A stretch of DNA of 7,342 nt, from positions 1-7,342 of the forward strand of contig CAMZJG010000043.1 of the NCBI GenBank assembly GCA_947307505.1. The letters run 5' to 3'. The notes beneath the pieces are model-generated. The model was not told where the DNA came from and made no database searches. It saw only the letters and a list, made by a program, of their open reading frames with translations. Made by a program: the position numbers and the translations under genes. This DNA is from an uncultured Clostridia bacterium (lineage in GTDB: Bacteria; Bacillota_A; Clostridia; Oscillospirales; Oscillospiraceae). This document shows, in pieces, positions 1 through 5,542 of this stretch; position 1 is the first letter of the stretch, and each line of letters opens with the position of its first letter.

Positions 1-497
1 TAGGCGCTGCGGCCGGACTTGTTCTCCACGATGACGCCCTGGCAGCGGTTCCCCTCCATGATGGGCATGCACACGCTGGTGTCGAACATCACCTTGACCC
101 CTTCCTCCGCCATGTACTCGTCCAGAGCCATGACGCAGGCGGGGATGTTGAAGGTGCACTGGTACCGGCCCGTGGGGGCCTCCACCTTCCAGGGACTGCC
201 CTTCCAGCAGTCCGGGATATCGTCGTAGGAATAGCGGTGGCAGACCTGCATCAGCTCCTCCGCCAGACCGCCGTAGATCCGGTGGCCCAGGCCGTCGTCG
301 ATGGGCAGGTATACGCACACGTGGCCCAGGGTGGCCAGGCCGCCCAGGGCGATGGTCTTCTCCAGCAGGGTGACGCTCACCCCGTTCCTGGCCGCCGCCA
401 CGGCGGCGGCTACGCCGGCCAGACCGCCGCCGATGACCAGTACGTCCGTTTCCCCGGCGACCGGGATCTCCCGCCGTTCTTCCGTTATCGTTTTCAT
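1..497 (-). CDS. FAD-dependent oxidoreductase, N-terminal part (runs off left edge)
   Basis: The reading frame starts at ATG 497-495 and is open to the window edge, giving 165 N-terminal residues. An AGGAGAC Shine-Dalgarno sequence lies at about 511-505. A Rossmann dinucleotide-binding fold is visible: beta strand DVLVIGGGLAG (residues 18-28), an alanine-rich helix, then SVTLLEK with the acidic residue (E46) that usually binds the adenosine ribose. LGGLATLG (51-58) follows. This layout fits the PF12831-type FAD-dependent oxidoreductases, about 400-600 residues in full, so roughly two thirds is missing. The gene follows glpK by 41 nt on the same strand and is probably cotranscribed with it. 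That could suggest oxidation of a glycerol-derived metabolite, but the visible part does not show GlpA/GlpD identity, so I give no substrate or symbol. The FAD domain is clear; the specific function is unknown. Confidence 0.85.
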   Translation of the reverse strand, partial: MKTITEERREIPVAGETDVLVIGGGLAGVAAAVAAARNGVSVTLLEKTIALGGLATLGHVCVYLPIDDGLGHRIYGGLAEELMQVCHRYSYDDIPDCWKGSPWKVEAPTGRYQCTFNIPACVMALDEYMAEEGVKVMFDTSVCMPIMEGNRCQGVIVENKSGRSA

Positions 498-538
498 CTG
501 CAACGTCTCCTGTATCCTGATTTGTTGATCTTTTCTCG

Positions 539-2044
539 TCATTCTTCCGCCCAGGATCGGGAACGCAGGACAGCTTTCTCCCACCGGGTGCAGAGCTTTT
601 CCGCTGCCTCCGGCTCCATCCGGGGGATGAACACCGTGTCCGCCTGCCTGAGCTTCGCCACGTCCTCCAGTTCATTCCAGACGCCTGCCGCCAGGCCCGC
701 CAGGAAGGCAGCGCCGAAGGCGGTGGTCTCCACCATCCTGGGCCGGTCGATGGGTTTCTGCAGGATATCAGCCTGGAACTGCATGAGGAAGCGGTTCACG
801 CTGGCTCCGCCGTCCACCCGGAGGGCAGGGAGGGGGAAGCCCGCGTCCCGTTCCATGGCTGCGATCAGGTCCCGCACCTGGTAGGCGATGCTCTCCAGGG
901 CGGCCCGGGCCACGTGAGCCCGGGAACTGCCCCGGGTGAGTCCCACCAGAGTCCCCCGGGCGTAGCTGTCCCAATAGGGGGAGCCCAGGCCTGTGAAGGC
1001 GGGCACCAGGTACACATCCCCGTTATCCGGCACGGAGAAGCTCAGGGCTTCGGTCTCCGCCGCGCTGGAGATGAGCTTCAGCTCGTCCCGCAGCCATTGG
1101 ATGGTACTGCCTGCATTGAATACGCTCCCCTCCAGGCAGCGGTACGTTTTCTCCGGCAGATGCCAGGCCACCCCGGAGACCAGACCGTTTTCGCTCCGTA
1201 CGGACTTTTCCCCGGTGTTCATCACCGTGAAGCAGCCGGTGCCGTAGGTATTCTTGGCGTCTCCCGCCCGGATGCAGCCCTGGCCCAGAAGGGCCGCCTG
1301 CTGATCTCCCGCTGCGCCGCAGACAGGGATCCCTGCCAGGGCCTCCAGCCCCGGGATCCCCGGGGCCACCCGGCCGTATTCCGCGGAATTGGGCACTGGG
1401 GTGGGGAGCATGTCCATGGGGAGCTCCAGCTCCCGGCAAAGATCCTCATCCCAGCAGAGCCGGTCGATATTGAAGACCATGGTGCGGCTGGCGTTGGAGC
1501 AGTCCGTCACGTGGACCTTTCCCCCCGTGAGGTTCCAGATGAGCCAGGTCTCCACGGTGCCGAAGAGCAGCTCGCCGTTTTTCGCCCGCTTCTCGGCCCC
1601 GGGCACGTTCTTCAGGATCCAACGGAGCTTGGTGCCGGAGAAATAGGGGTCGATGAGCAGGCCGGTGCGCTCCCTGATCAGCGGCTCCAGGCCTCTGGCA
1701 GCCAGCTCGCCGCAGTAGTCCGCCGTGCGGCGGCACTGCCAGACCACGGCGTTGCACACGGGCCGTCCCGTATTCCGATCCCACACGATGGTGGTCTCCC
1801 GCTGGTTGGCGATGCCGATGGCGGCGATGTCCCCGGGGGTCAGGCCGCTTTGCTCGAAGGCTTCCCGCAGGGACTGGAGCTGGGTCTGCAGGATGAGCAT
1901 GGGATCATGCTCCACCCAGCCCGGTTTGGGATAGATCTGGGGCAGAGGATGCTGAGCGATGGCTGCCACGCCGCCCATGCAGTCGAAAACAATGGCCCGG
2001 GAACTGGTGGTGCCCTGGTCCAGAGCGATGACGTAAGGATTCAT
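539..2044 (-). CDS. glpK: Glycerol kinase GlpK
   Basis: This cytoplasmic FGGY-family kinase converts glycerol and ATP to sn-glycerol 3-phosphate, the entry step of glycerol use and lipid backbone supply. The 501-residue length is typical. Hallmarks in order: ALDQGTTSSRAIVFD phosphate-binding loop (residues 7-21), QRETT (81-85), TGLLIDPYFSGTKLRWIL (127-144), SNASRTMVFNI (183-193), AGDQQAALLGQ with the probable catalytic base D247 (245-255), KNTYGTGCF (264-272) and the ATP-site DGGASVN (411-417). The start is ATG 2044-2042 with a strong AAGGAGGT at 2056-2049. The segment before AGDQQAA lacks both the histidine that HPr phosphorylates in many Firmicutes kinases (YHFYG context) and the E. coli GGxGGTR loop that binds fructose-1,6-bisphosphate. 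Neither control may apply here (inference). It probably forms an operon with the FAD oxidoreductase downstream. No convincing promoter was found for it. Confidence 0.97.
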   Translation of the reverse strand: MNPYVIALDQGTTSSRAIVFDCMGGVAAIAQHPLPQIYPKPGWVEHDPMLILQTQLQSLREAFEQSGLTPGDIAAIGIANQRETTIVWDRNTGRPVCNAVVWQCRRTADYCGELAARGLEPLIRERTGLLIDPYFSGTKLRWILKNVPGAEKRAKNGELLFGTVETWLIWNLTGGKVHVTDCSNASRTMVFNIDRLCWDEDLCRELELPMDMLPTPVPNSAEYGRVAPGIPGLEALAGIPVCGAAGDQQAALLGQGCIRAGDAKNTYGTGCFTVMNTGEKSVRSENGLVSGVAWHLPEKTYRCLEGSVFNAGSTIQWLRDELKLISSAAETEALSFSVPDNGDVYLVPAFTGLGSPYWDSYARGTLVGLTRGSSRAHVARAALESIAYQVRDLIAAMERDAGFPLPALRVDGGASVNRFLMQFQADILQKPIDRPRMVETTAFGAAFLAGLAAGVWNELEDVAKLRQADTVFIPRMEPEAAEKLCTRWEKAVLRSRSWAEE

Positions 2045-2054
2045 GGGGACCTCC

Positions 2055-2083
2055 TTGCCTTTTCGGCTGAATTCCGATAGTAT
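2055..2083 (+). promoter_or_regulatory. Weak candidate promoter for the lipase-like hydrolase
   Basis: TTGCCT (2055-2060), a 17-nt spacer and TAGTAT (2078-2083) match the sigma-A consensus at 4/6 and 4/6. Transcription would start near 2090, about 58 nt before the chosen start codon. The same stretch read on the minus strand contains TACTAT (2082-2077), a possible -10 for glpK, but with no recognisable -35. The assignment rests on consensus match only. Confidence 0.3.
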
Positions 2084-2147
2084 GGGAATATCAGATCATG
2101 AATATGTTTTGCCGCGATGCCGCGGCGGAAAGACGGAAACAGTGGAT

Positions 2148-3062
2148 ATGCGCGAATTCACCCTCAAGCCGGAGGGAGACCTGACCCTGGATTGCCGGGA
2201 ATATCGGCCGGAGGGAGACCCCGTCGGGATCCTTCAGGTGATCCACGGGTTGGGGGAGCACCAGGGACGGTACGTCTCCTTCGCCCGTTTTCTGGCGGAG
2301 AACGGGTTTGCGGCATACACCTCCGATCTGCCGGGCCACGGACCTGCCGCGGCGGAAACCGGCAGCCTGGGCCGCTTCCCCCGGGGAGGCTGGCTGCAGG
2401 CGGCGGAGGCGCAGCATGCGCTGCTGGAGCGGGTAAAGGGGCTCTGGCCGGGGAAACCCGTTTTCCTGTTCGGCCACAGTATGGGGTCCTTTCTGGCCCG
2501 CTCCTGTCTCATCCTCTGGCCCGGAGGACTGCAGGGCTGCATCCTCTGCGGAACGGGGCATCTGGCCCGGCCCCTGGTGGCCGCAGGCAGCGCCGCCGCC
2601 GAAGTGACGGCAAAGCTGCGGGGGGAAGGCAACACCAGCGAATTTCTGCGGAAAATGGCCTTTGGCGGCTACAATCAGCGCATTCCCGAAGCCGCCTCCC
2701 CCAACGCCTGGATCTGCCGGGATGAGGCGGTGGTGGCGGCCTACGACGCGGATCCTCTCTGCGGACTCACCCCCTCCTCGGGGCTGATCCGGGAGATGAT
2801 GCGGGGCATCCGTCTCATCACCGATCCCGCGAAGCAGAAACGCATGGATCCGGAGCTTCCCGTTCTCTTCATTTCGGGAGAGGAGGATCCGGTGGGGGAA
2901 TACGGCGCCGGAGTCCGCCGCGCCCTGGAAAGCTTCCGGAAGGCGGGTATGAAGCGGGCGGAGCTGAAGCTCTATCCGGGAGACCGGCATGAGCTCCTGA
3001 ACGAGCCGGACCGGGACGCAGTCTGCGGGGACATCCTGGCCTGGCTGAAAGCTCATGAATAG
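2148..3062 (+). CDS. Alpha/beta hydrolase, monoacylglycerol lipase / lysophospholipase-like (S33-type)
   Basis: This 304-residue soluble protein has the hallmarks of the Hydrolase_4/serine aminopeptidase S33 group, which includes monoacylglycerol lipases and PldB-like lysophospholipases. HGLGEHQGRY (residues 33-42) is the oxyanion-hole signature of that group. DLPGHG (60-65) follows, then the nucleophile elbow GHSMG with S111, the acid in SGEEDPVG (D247) and the base in GDRHELLNE (H281), so the Ser-Asp-His triad is complete. I see no signal peptide or membrane segment. The frame stays open upstream to 2043, which would overlap glpK. I prefer ATG 2148 because the family homology begins with the following beta strand; its ribosome site is poor (purine-rich GGAAAGACGGAAA) and GTG 2142 is an alternative. 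The gene is divergent from glpK with a 103-bp gap, which fits acylglycerol hydrolysis feeding glycerol kinase (inference). The substrate is not established. Confidence 0.88.
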   Translation: MREFTLKPEGDLTLDCREYRPEGDPVGILQVIHGLGEHQGRYVSFARFLAENGFAAYTSDLPGHGPAAAETGSLGRFPRGGWLQAAEAQHALLERVKGLWPGKPVFLFGHSMGSFLARSCLILWPGGLQGCILCGTGHLARPLVAAGSAAAEVTAKLRGEGNTSEFLRKMAFGGYNQRIPEAASPNAWICRDEAVVAAYDADPLCGLTPSSGLIREMMRGIRLITDPAKQKRMDPELPVLFISGEEDPVGEYGAGVRRALESFRKAGMKRAELKLYPGDRHELLNEPDRDAVCGDILAWLKAHE

Positions 3063-3101
3063 TTTAGCATACTTCACCGGGGATATCCACCGCTTTCCGT
3101 C

Positions 3102-3130
3102 TTGCTTCCCCGGGAGAAATGGGATACAAT
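3102..3130 (+). promoter_or_regulatory. Sigma-A-type promoter of the hydrolase-trxA-FTR operon
   Basis: TTGCTT (3102-3107), a 17-nt spacer and TACAAT (3125-3130) form a sigma-A-like promoter with a near-consensus -10 (5/6) and a weaker -35 (3/6). Predicted initiation is near 3137, inside the 106-bp gap after the preceding hydrolase. This makes the downstream three-gene unit independently transcribed. I see no terminator hairpin between 3062 and this promoter, so read-through from the upstream gene remains possible. Confidence 0.6.
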
Positions 3131-3168
3131 CAATGCGTCGGCAAGGTCTCCGCGCGGTCTGATACCAT

Positions 3169-4140
3169 GTGCCGGGAACGGGGGAAAAAGAATTGCAGTA
3201 TTTGTGGATCCCGGCGGCGGTACTTCTGGCGGCGCTGGCCTTCTTTTCCCTGGCGGCCCTGTACTGCGTTCGGGTCATCACCAAGAGCGAGCGCAGGTCG
3301 GAGGAAAAGGTCCGGGGCAAGGACGAAGCGGCGTTTCCCGAAGCCTTCCAGGCCTGGGATACGATCTGGGACCGAAAGCCATTCACCCTGGACGTGGGGG
3401 ACGCGGTCCTCAGCGGGGAGTATGTGATCCATCCCGAAGGGAAAAAGCGGGTGGTGATCTTCTGCCACGGTCATACGGTCTGCCGCCTGGGAGAGGTGAA
3501 ATACGCCTCTCTGTTCTACGACATGGGCTGGAGCCTTCTGTTTTACGACCATCGGTACTTCGGCCGCTCCACGGGGAAATACTGCACCCTGGGACAGAAG
3601 GAATCCGAGGACCTGCGGAAGGTCATGGCCTATGCCCGGCAGGTGTTCGGGGAGGACGCCTCCATCGCCCTCCAGGGGGAGAGCATGGGCGCCGCCACGG
3701 TGCTGTACGTGCTGGACCGGGAAAAGCCGGTTTTCGTGGCGGCGGACTGTCCCTTTGCCGATACCCTGGAGCTGTTCCGGTATCTGCTGCCCCACTGGGC
3801 CCATCTGCCCCGCTGGCCCCTGATGCCCCTGGCCGTATTCATGGGAAGGCTGGTTTATGGGTATGATATCCCTGCGGTGAGTCCTGTCCGGTCCGTGGCC
3901 GGGTCGGATACCCCCATCTGCCTGTTCCATGGGGAGGAGGACCGGCTCATCCCCTGTGAAAACAGCAAAAAGCTGCTGGCTGCCAGCAGGAACCCGAAAA
4001 GCCGTATGCACCTGGTCCCCGGCGTCCGCCATGCCGCAGCCCTGGCGGGAGATCCGGAGGGATACCGGCGCGTACTGAAGGAATTTGTACAAGACTGCAC
4101 AGAGGAGGATCAACATGAAACCGATCGAACTGACTGCTGA
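3169..4140 (+). CDS. Membrane-anchored alpha/beta hydrolase (YqkD-like)
   Basis: A hydrophobic segment at residues 12-34 (counted from the GTG start) followed by a basic stretch suggests an N-terminal membrane anchor, with the catalytic domain probably outside. The domain shows the oxyanion loop FCHGHT (98-103), DHRYFGRS (127-134), the nucleophile elbow GESMG with S172, the acid in HGEEDRLIP (D258) and the base in GVRHAAAL (H288). The layout resembles the single-pass YqkD/Bem46-type serine hydrolases common in Firmicutes; substrates are generally unknown. No in-frame ATG precedes the conserved region. GTG 3169 gives 323 residues, and TTG 3193 gives 315 with a better ribosome site (GGGGGA at 3180-3185, 7-nt spacing). 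An in-frame stop at 3160-3162 limits the N-terminus. The last 26 nt overlap trxA. It shares a motif plan with the neighbouring hydrolase, but the motifs and membrane anchor differ, so a recent duplication is unlikely. Confidence 0.87.
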   Translation: MPGTGEKELQYLWIPAAVLLAALAFFSLAALYCVRVITKSERRSEEKVRGKDEAAFPEAFQAWDTIWDRKPFTLDVGDAVLSGEYVIHPEGKKRVVIFCHGHTVCRLGEVKYASLFYDMGWSLLFYDHRYFGRSTGKYCTLGQKESEDLRKVMAYARQVFGEDASIALQGESMGAATVLYVLDREKPVFVAADCPFADTLELFRYLLPHWAHLPRWPLMPLAVFMGRLVYGYDIPAVSPVRSVAGSDTPICLFHGEEDRLIPCENSKKLLAASRNPKSRMHLVPGVRHAAALAGDPEGYRRVLKEFVQDCTEEDQHETDRTDC

Positions 4141-4429
4141 AAACTTTCAGGAAACCGTAAGCAAAGGCGTGACCGTGGTGGACTTCTGGGCCAGCTGGTG
4201 CGGCCCCTGCAAGATGATGGCTCCCATTCTGGACGAGACCGCCGGGGAATATGCCGACGTGACCTTCGGCAAGGTGAACGTGGACGAACAGCCCGCCCTG
4301 GCCAACGCCTTCCGGGTGAACGCCATCCCCACTCTGGTGTTCTTTAAGGATGGCAAGGCCGTGCAGCAGGCCGTGGGCCTCCAGCAGAAAGCCGCCCTGA
4401 AGCGGATCATCGACGGGGTGAAGGGCTGA
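4115..4429 (+). CDS. trxA: Thioredoxin
   Basis: This is a 104-residue classical thioredoxin, a cytoplasmic dithiol carrier that reduces protein disulfides. The active site WCGPC (C29 and C32) lies in VVDFWASWCGPCKMMAP (residues 21-37). The buried aspartate D23 is present, and the cis-proline loop is NAIPTLVFF (P72). The start is ATG 4115, set by AGAGGAGG at 4100-4107 with 7-nt spacing; both lie inside the end of the upstream hydrolase gene, giving a 26-nt overlap. The stop TGA overlaps the next start codon by one base (TGATG at 4427-4431), so translation of thioredoxin and the FTR-like protein should be coupled. This pairing predicts that ferredoxin electrons, via the next protein, can reduce this thioredoxin. 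No flavin thioredoxin reductase gene (trxB) is seen nearby. Confidence 0.96.
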   Translation: MKPIELTAENFQETVSKGVTVVDFWASWCGPCKMMAPILDETAGEYADVTFGKVNVDEQPALANAFRVNAIPTLVFFKDGKAVQQAVGLQQKAALKRIIDGVKG

Positions 4430-4626
4430 TGCGCATCCGGGTCAATGAGAACAAGGAGATCGCGGATCTGGTGAAGCAGGGTCTGGAACAGACCGGGGGC
4501 TACTGCCCCTGCCGTCGGGAGCGGACGCCGGATACCCGGTGCATGTGCAAGGAGTTCCGGGACCAGATCGCCGATCCGGATTTCGAGGGCTTCTGCCATT
4601 GCCAGCTGTACTACAAGGAAAAATAG
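4429..4626 (+). CDS. Ferredoxin:thioredoxin reductase catalytic-chain-like iron-sulfur protein
   Basis: This 65-residue protein carries three Cys-X-Cys pairs: CPC (C26, C28), CMC (C38, C40) and CHC (C56, C58). They match the CPC...CPC...CHC pattern of the FTR catalytic beta chain (PF02943). By homology, C26, C38, C40 and C56 should bind a 4Fe-4S cluster, and C28 with C58 should form the redox-active disulfide next to it. In the cyanobacterial enzyme the gaps between pairs are 16 and 8 residues; here they are 9 and 15, but the total CPC-to-CHC span is 33 residues in both. The N-terminal part is shorter than in plastid chains (about 110 residues), and no variable alpha chain is encoded nearby. 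Translation is coupled to trxA by a TGATG overlap, which strongly suggests thioredoxin is the partner. Predicted role: transfer of ferredoxin electrons to thioredoxin in the cytoplasm. Family membership is fairly secure; the reaction is inferred. Confidence 0.88.
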   Translation: MRIRVNENKEIADLVKQGLEQTGGYCPCRRERTPDTRCMCKEFRDQIADPDFEGFCHCQLYYKEK

Positions 4627-4642
4627 GACATCGCACAGGAAG

Positions 4643-4667
4643 GCCGGGGAGCATATCGCTCCCCGGC
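4643..4667. terminator. Bidirectional hairpin between convergent genes
   Basis: A perfect 10-bp stem, GCCGGGGAGC (4643-4652) with GCTCCCCGGC (4658-4667), encloses a 5-nt loop. It sits between the FTR-like gene end (4626) and the repressor gene end (4694), which point towards each other. The plus-strand tail TGTTTC is only weakly U-rich and the minus-strand tail CTTCCTG is poorer. The stem is strong enough to act in both directions, but termination efficiency is uncertain. Confidence 0.7.
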
Positions 4668-4693
4668 TGTTTCACTCACAGATGTTCTGTCCC

Positions 4694-5383
4694 TTACGAC
4701 AGCACCCGGCCAAGTACCCGCAGGTCTTCCTCCTCCGCCACCCGGATGGGGTCATAGCGCTTGTTCAGGGAGAGGAGGGCGGGCTTTCCTCCGTCCCTCC
4801 CCAGCACCTTGCAGTAGGCGTCTCCCCGGTAGAGGAAGATCCCCGTTTCTCCGGGCTCCAGGGTCTCCTGCCGCTGGACGTATACCACCTGCCGGTCCGC
4901 ATACCGGGGCTCCATGCTGTCCCCGCTGATGCGCACGGCATAATCCGTCCCCCGGGGGGCTTCCTCCGGGAGCTCCAGCAGCCGGTGATCGCTGCTGTCC
5001 AGAAACTGGCCGGTACCGGCGGAGACGGGGAGATCGTACAGGGGGATGACCCGACCGGGTTTCCGGACCGCCGGGGCTTCCTCCCCGAAGGCGGCGTCCC
5101 CCTTCAGCAGGCGGATGTACTCCTCCACCCGCCGCCGTCCCAAAACGTTCAGCCCGGAGAGGCTGTCCTCCATGCCCAGAAAGCGGTGCAGCACGTCCCG
5201 CACCCCATAAAGGCGGCAGAGGAGCAGAAGCTGCTCGGCATTGGGCAGGTTCACCCCCCGCTCCCACTTGGAGACGGACTTCTGGGTGCAGGGGCAGCCG
5301 GAATCCGTCAGATACGCCGCCGCCTCCCCCTGGGAAAGACCGGCCTCCCGCCGGAGCCGGGCCAGGGTATCTCCCACATGCAT
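4694..5383 (-). CDS. XRE-S24 self-cleaving repressor (LexA/HdiR-like)
   Basis: This 229-residue repressor has an N-terminal XRE/Cro-type helix-turn-helix (about residues 5-60; LSQGEAAAYL and KSVSKWERG) and a C-terminal S24 (LexA/UmuD-type) protease domain (about 113-229). The cleavage site is probably A122-G123 in LPVSAGTG, the nucleophile S156 in SGDSMEP and the general base K192 in YCKVL. The A-to-Ser and Ser-to-Lys spacings (34 and 36) closely match E. coli LexA (A84, S119, K156). RecA-stimulated self-cleavage after DNA damage is the expected switch. The domain plan and divergent Y-family polymerase resemble Lactococcus HdiR, which controls umuC and itself. This is not the winged-helix host LexA. 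The start is ATG 5383-5381 with GAGGTG at 5396-5391. An unusual CPC pair (C30, C32) sits in the HTH. A phage-type repressor is possible, but no phage genes are adjacent. Confidence 0.93.
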   Translation of the reverse strand: MHVGDTLARLRREAGLSQGEAAAYLTDSGCPCTQKSVSKWERGVNLPNAEQLLLLCRLYGVRDVLHRFLGMEDSLSGLNVLGRRRVEEYIRLLKGDAAFGEEAPAVRKPGRVIPLYDLPVSAGTGQFLDSSDHRLLELPEEAPRGTDYAVRISGDSMEPRYADRQVVYVQRQETLEPGETGIFLYRGDAYCKVLGRDGGKPALLSLNKRYDPIRVAEEEDLRVLGRVLS

Positions 5384-5406
5384 ATGGTATCACCTCAACT
5401 GTTCTC

Positions 5407-5427
5407 TGCTATATCTTGAGAATAGCA
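5407..5427. promoter_or_regulatory. Candidate repressor operator: 21-bp dyad TGCTAT-N9-ATAGCA
   Basis: TGCTAT (5407-5412) and ATAGCA (5422-5427) are perfect inverted half-sites around a 9-bp centre. The dyad covers the -10 element and the predicted start point of the repressor's own promoter, which is where an autorepressor would bind. The half-site spacing suits an HTH dimer. No second copy was found at the polymerase promoter. Confidence 0.5.
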
Positions 5428-5447
5428 CATTTTCCCCGGATCCGCAA
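5419..5447 (-). promoter_or_regulatory. Promoter of the XRE-S24 repressor (extended -10)
   Basis: On the minus strand, TTGCGG (5447-5442), a 17-nt spacer and TATTCT (5424-5419) form a promoter. TGC directly precedes the -10, giving the extended -10 form TGNTATNNT. The predicted start is near 5412, leaving a leader of about 29 nt that contains the GAGGTG ribosome site. Confidence 0.6.
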
Positions 5448-5461
5448 GGGCATCCGGGGAA
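5432..5461. repeat. Perfect 10-bp inverted repeat over the repressor -35 region
   Basis: TTCCCCGGAT (5432-5441) and ATCCGGGGAA (5452-5461) are exact reverse complements around a 10-nt centre. The centre contains the repressor's -35 hexamer. No U-tract follows on either strand, so it does not look like a terminator. An operator for a dimeric protein at the divergent promoters is more likely. Confidence 0.6.
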
Positions 5462-5469
5462 TAATTCTC

Positions 5470-5510
5470 TTAAAAAGCGAAAATTATCTATTGAAATCGC
5501 GTTAAAAGCG
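5470..5510 (+). repeat. Direct repeat TTAAAA(A)GCG flanking the polymerase -35
   Basis: TTAAAAAGCG (5470-5479) and TTAAAAGCG (5502-5510) start 32 bp apart, close to three helical turns. One copy lies upstream of the polymerase -35 and the other inside its -35/-10 spacer. The half-sites could bind a regulator on one DNA face. The upstream copy is also AT-rich and could act as an UP element. Confidence 0.35.
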
Positions 5511-5519
5511 TATTATAAT
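5491..5519 (+). promoter_or_regulatory. Strong sigma-A promoter of the Y-family polymerase operon
   Basis: TTGAAA (5491-5496), an exact 17-nt spacer and a perfect TATAAT (5514-5519) give a near-consensus promoter with AT-rich DNA upstream. Initiation is expected near 5526, so the leader would be only about 17 nt and the ribosome site GAAGGGAG (5526-5533) would sit at the very 5' end of the mRNA. A promoter this strong for a mutagenic polymerase implies tight repression. I found no B. subtilis-type SOS box (GAAC-N4-GTTC). Confidence 0.85.
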
Positions 5520-5542
5520 GCCCACGAAGGGAGAGATGGGCG

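Noticed and set aside
914..2080. 388-codon open frame on the plus strand opposite glpK
   Set aside because: GC-rich shadow of glpK: the translation is low-complexity, rich in Gly/Pro/Arg/His, with no family motif, and the opposite strand encodes an unmistakable glycerol kinase.
2091..3386. 431-codon open frame on the minus strand across both hydrolase genes
   Set aside because: It is antisense to two genes with complete catalytic triads, has no recognisable domain and spans a promoter region; a codon-bias artefact.
3130..4116. 328-codon minus-strand frame opposite the membrane hydrolase
   Set aside because: Shadow frame with shuffled composition and no motif; the plus strand carries the full hydrolase.
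2148..4140. The two neighbouring alpha/beta hydrolases as a recent tandem duplication
   Set aside because: Their oxyanion motifs (HGLGEH versus HGHT), elbows (GHSMG versus GESMG) and N-termini (soluble versus membrane anchor) differ, and they appear to have separate promoters.
4682..5419. 245-codon plus-strand frame opposite the S24 repressor
   Set aside because: The minus strand gives a full HTH plus S24 domain with catalytic residues; the plus frame has no motif and no ribosome site.
5432..5461. Hairpin considered as a rho-independent terminator
   Set aside because: No U-tract follows on either strand and it lies between divergent genes, where no transcript needs termination.
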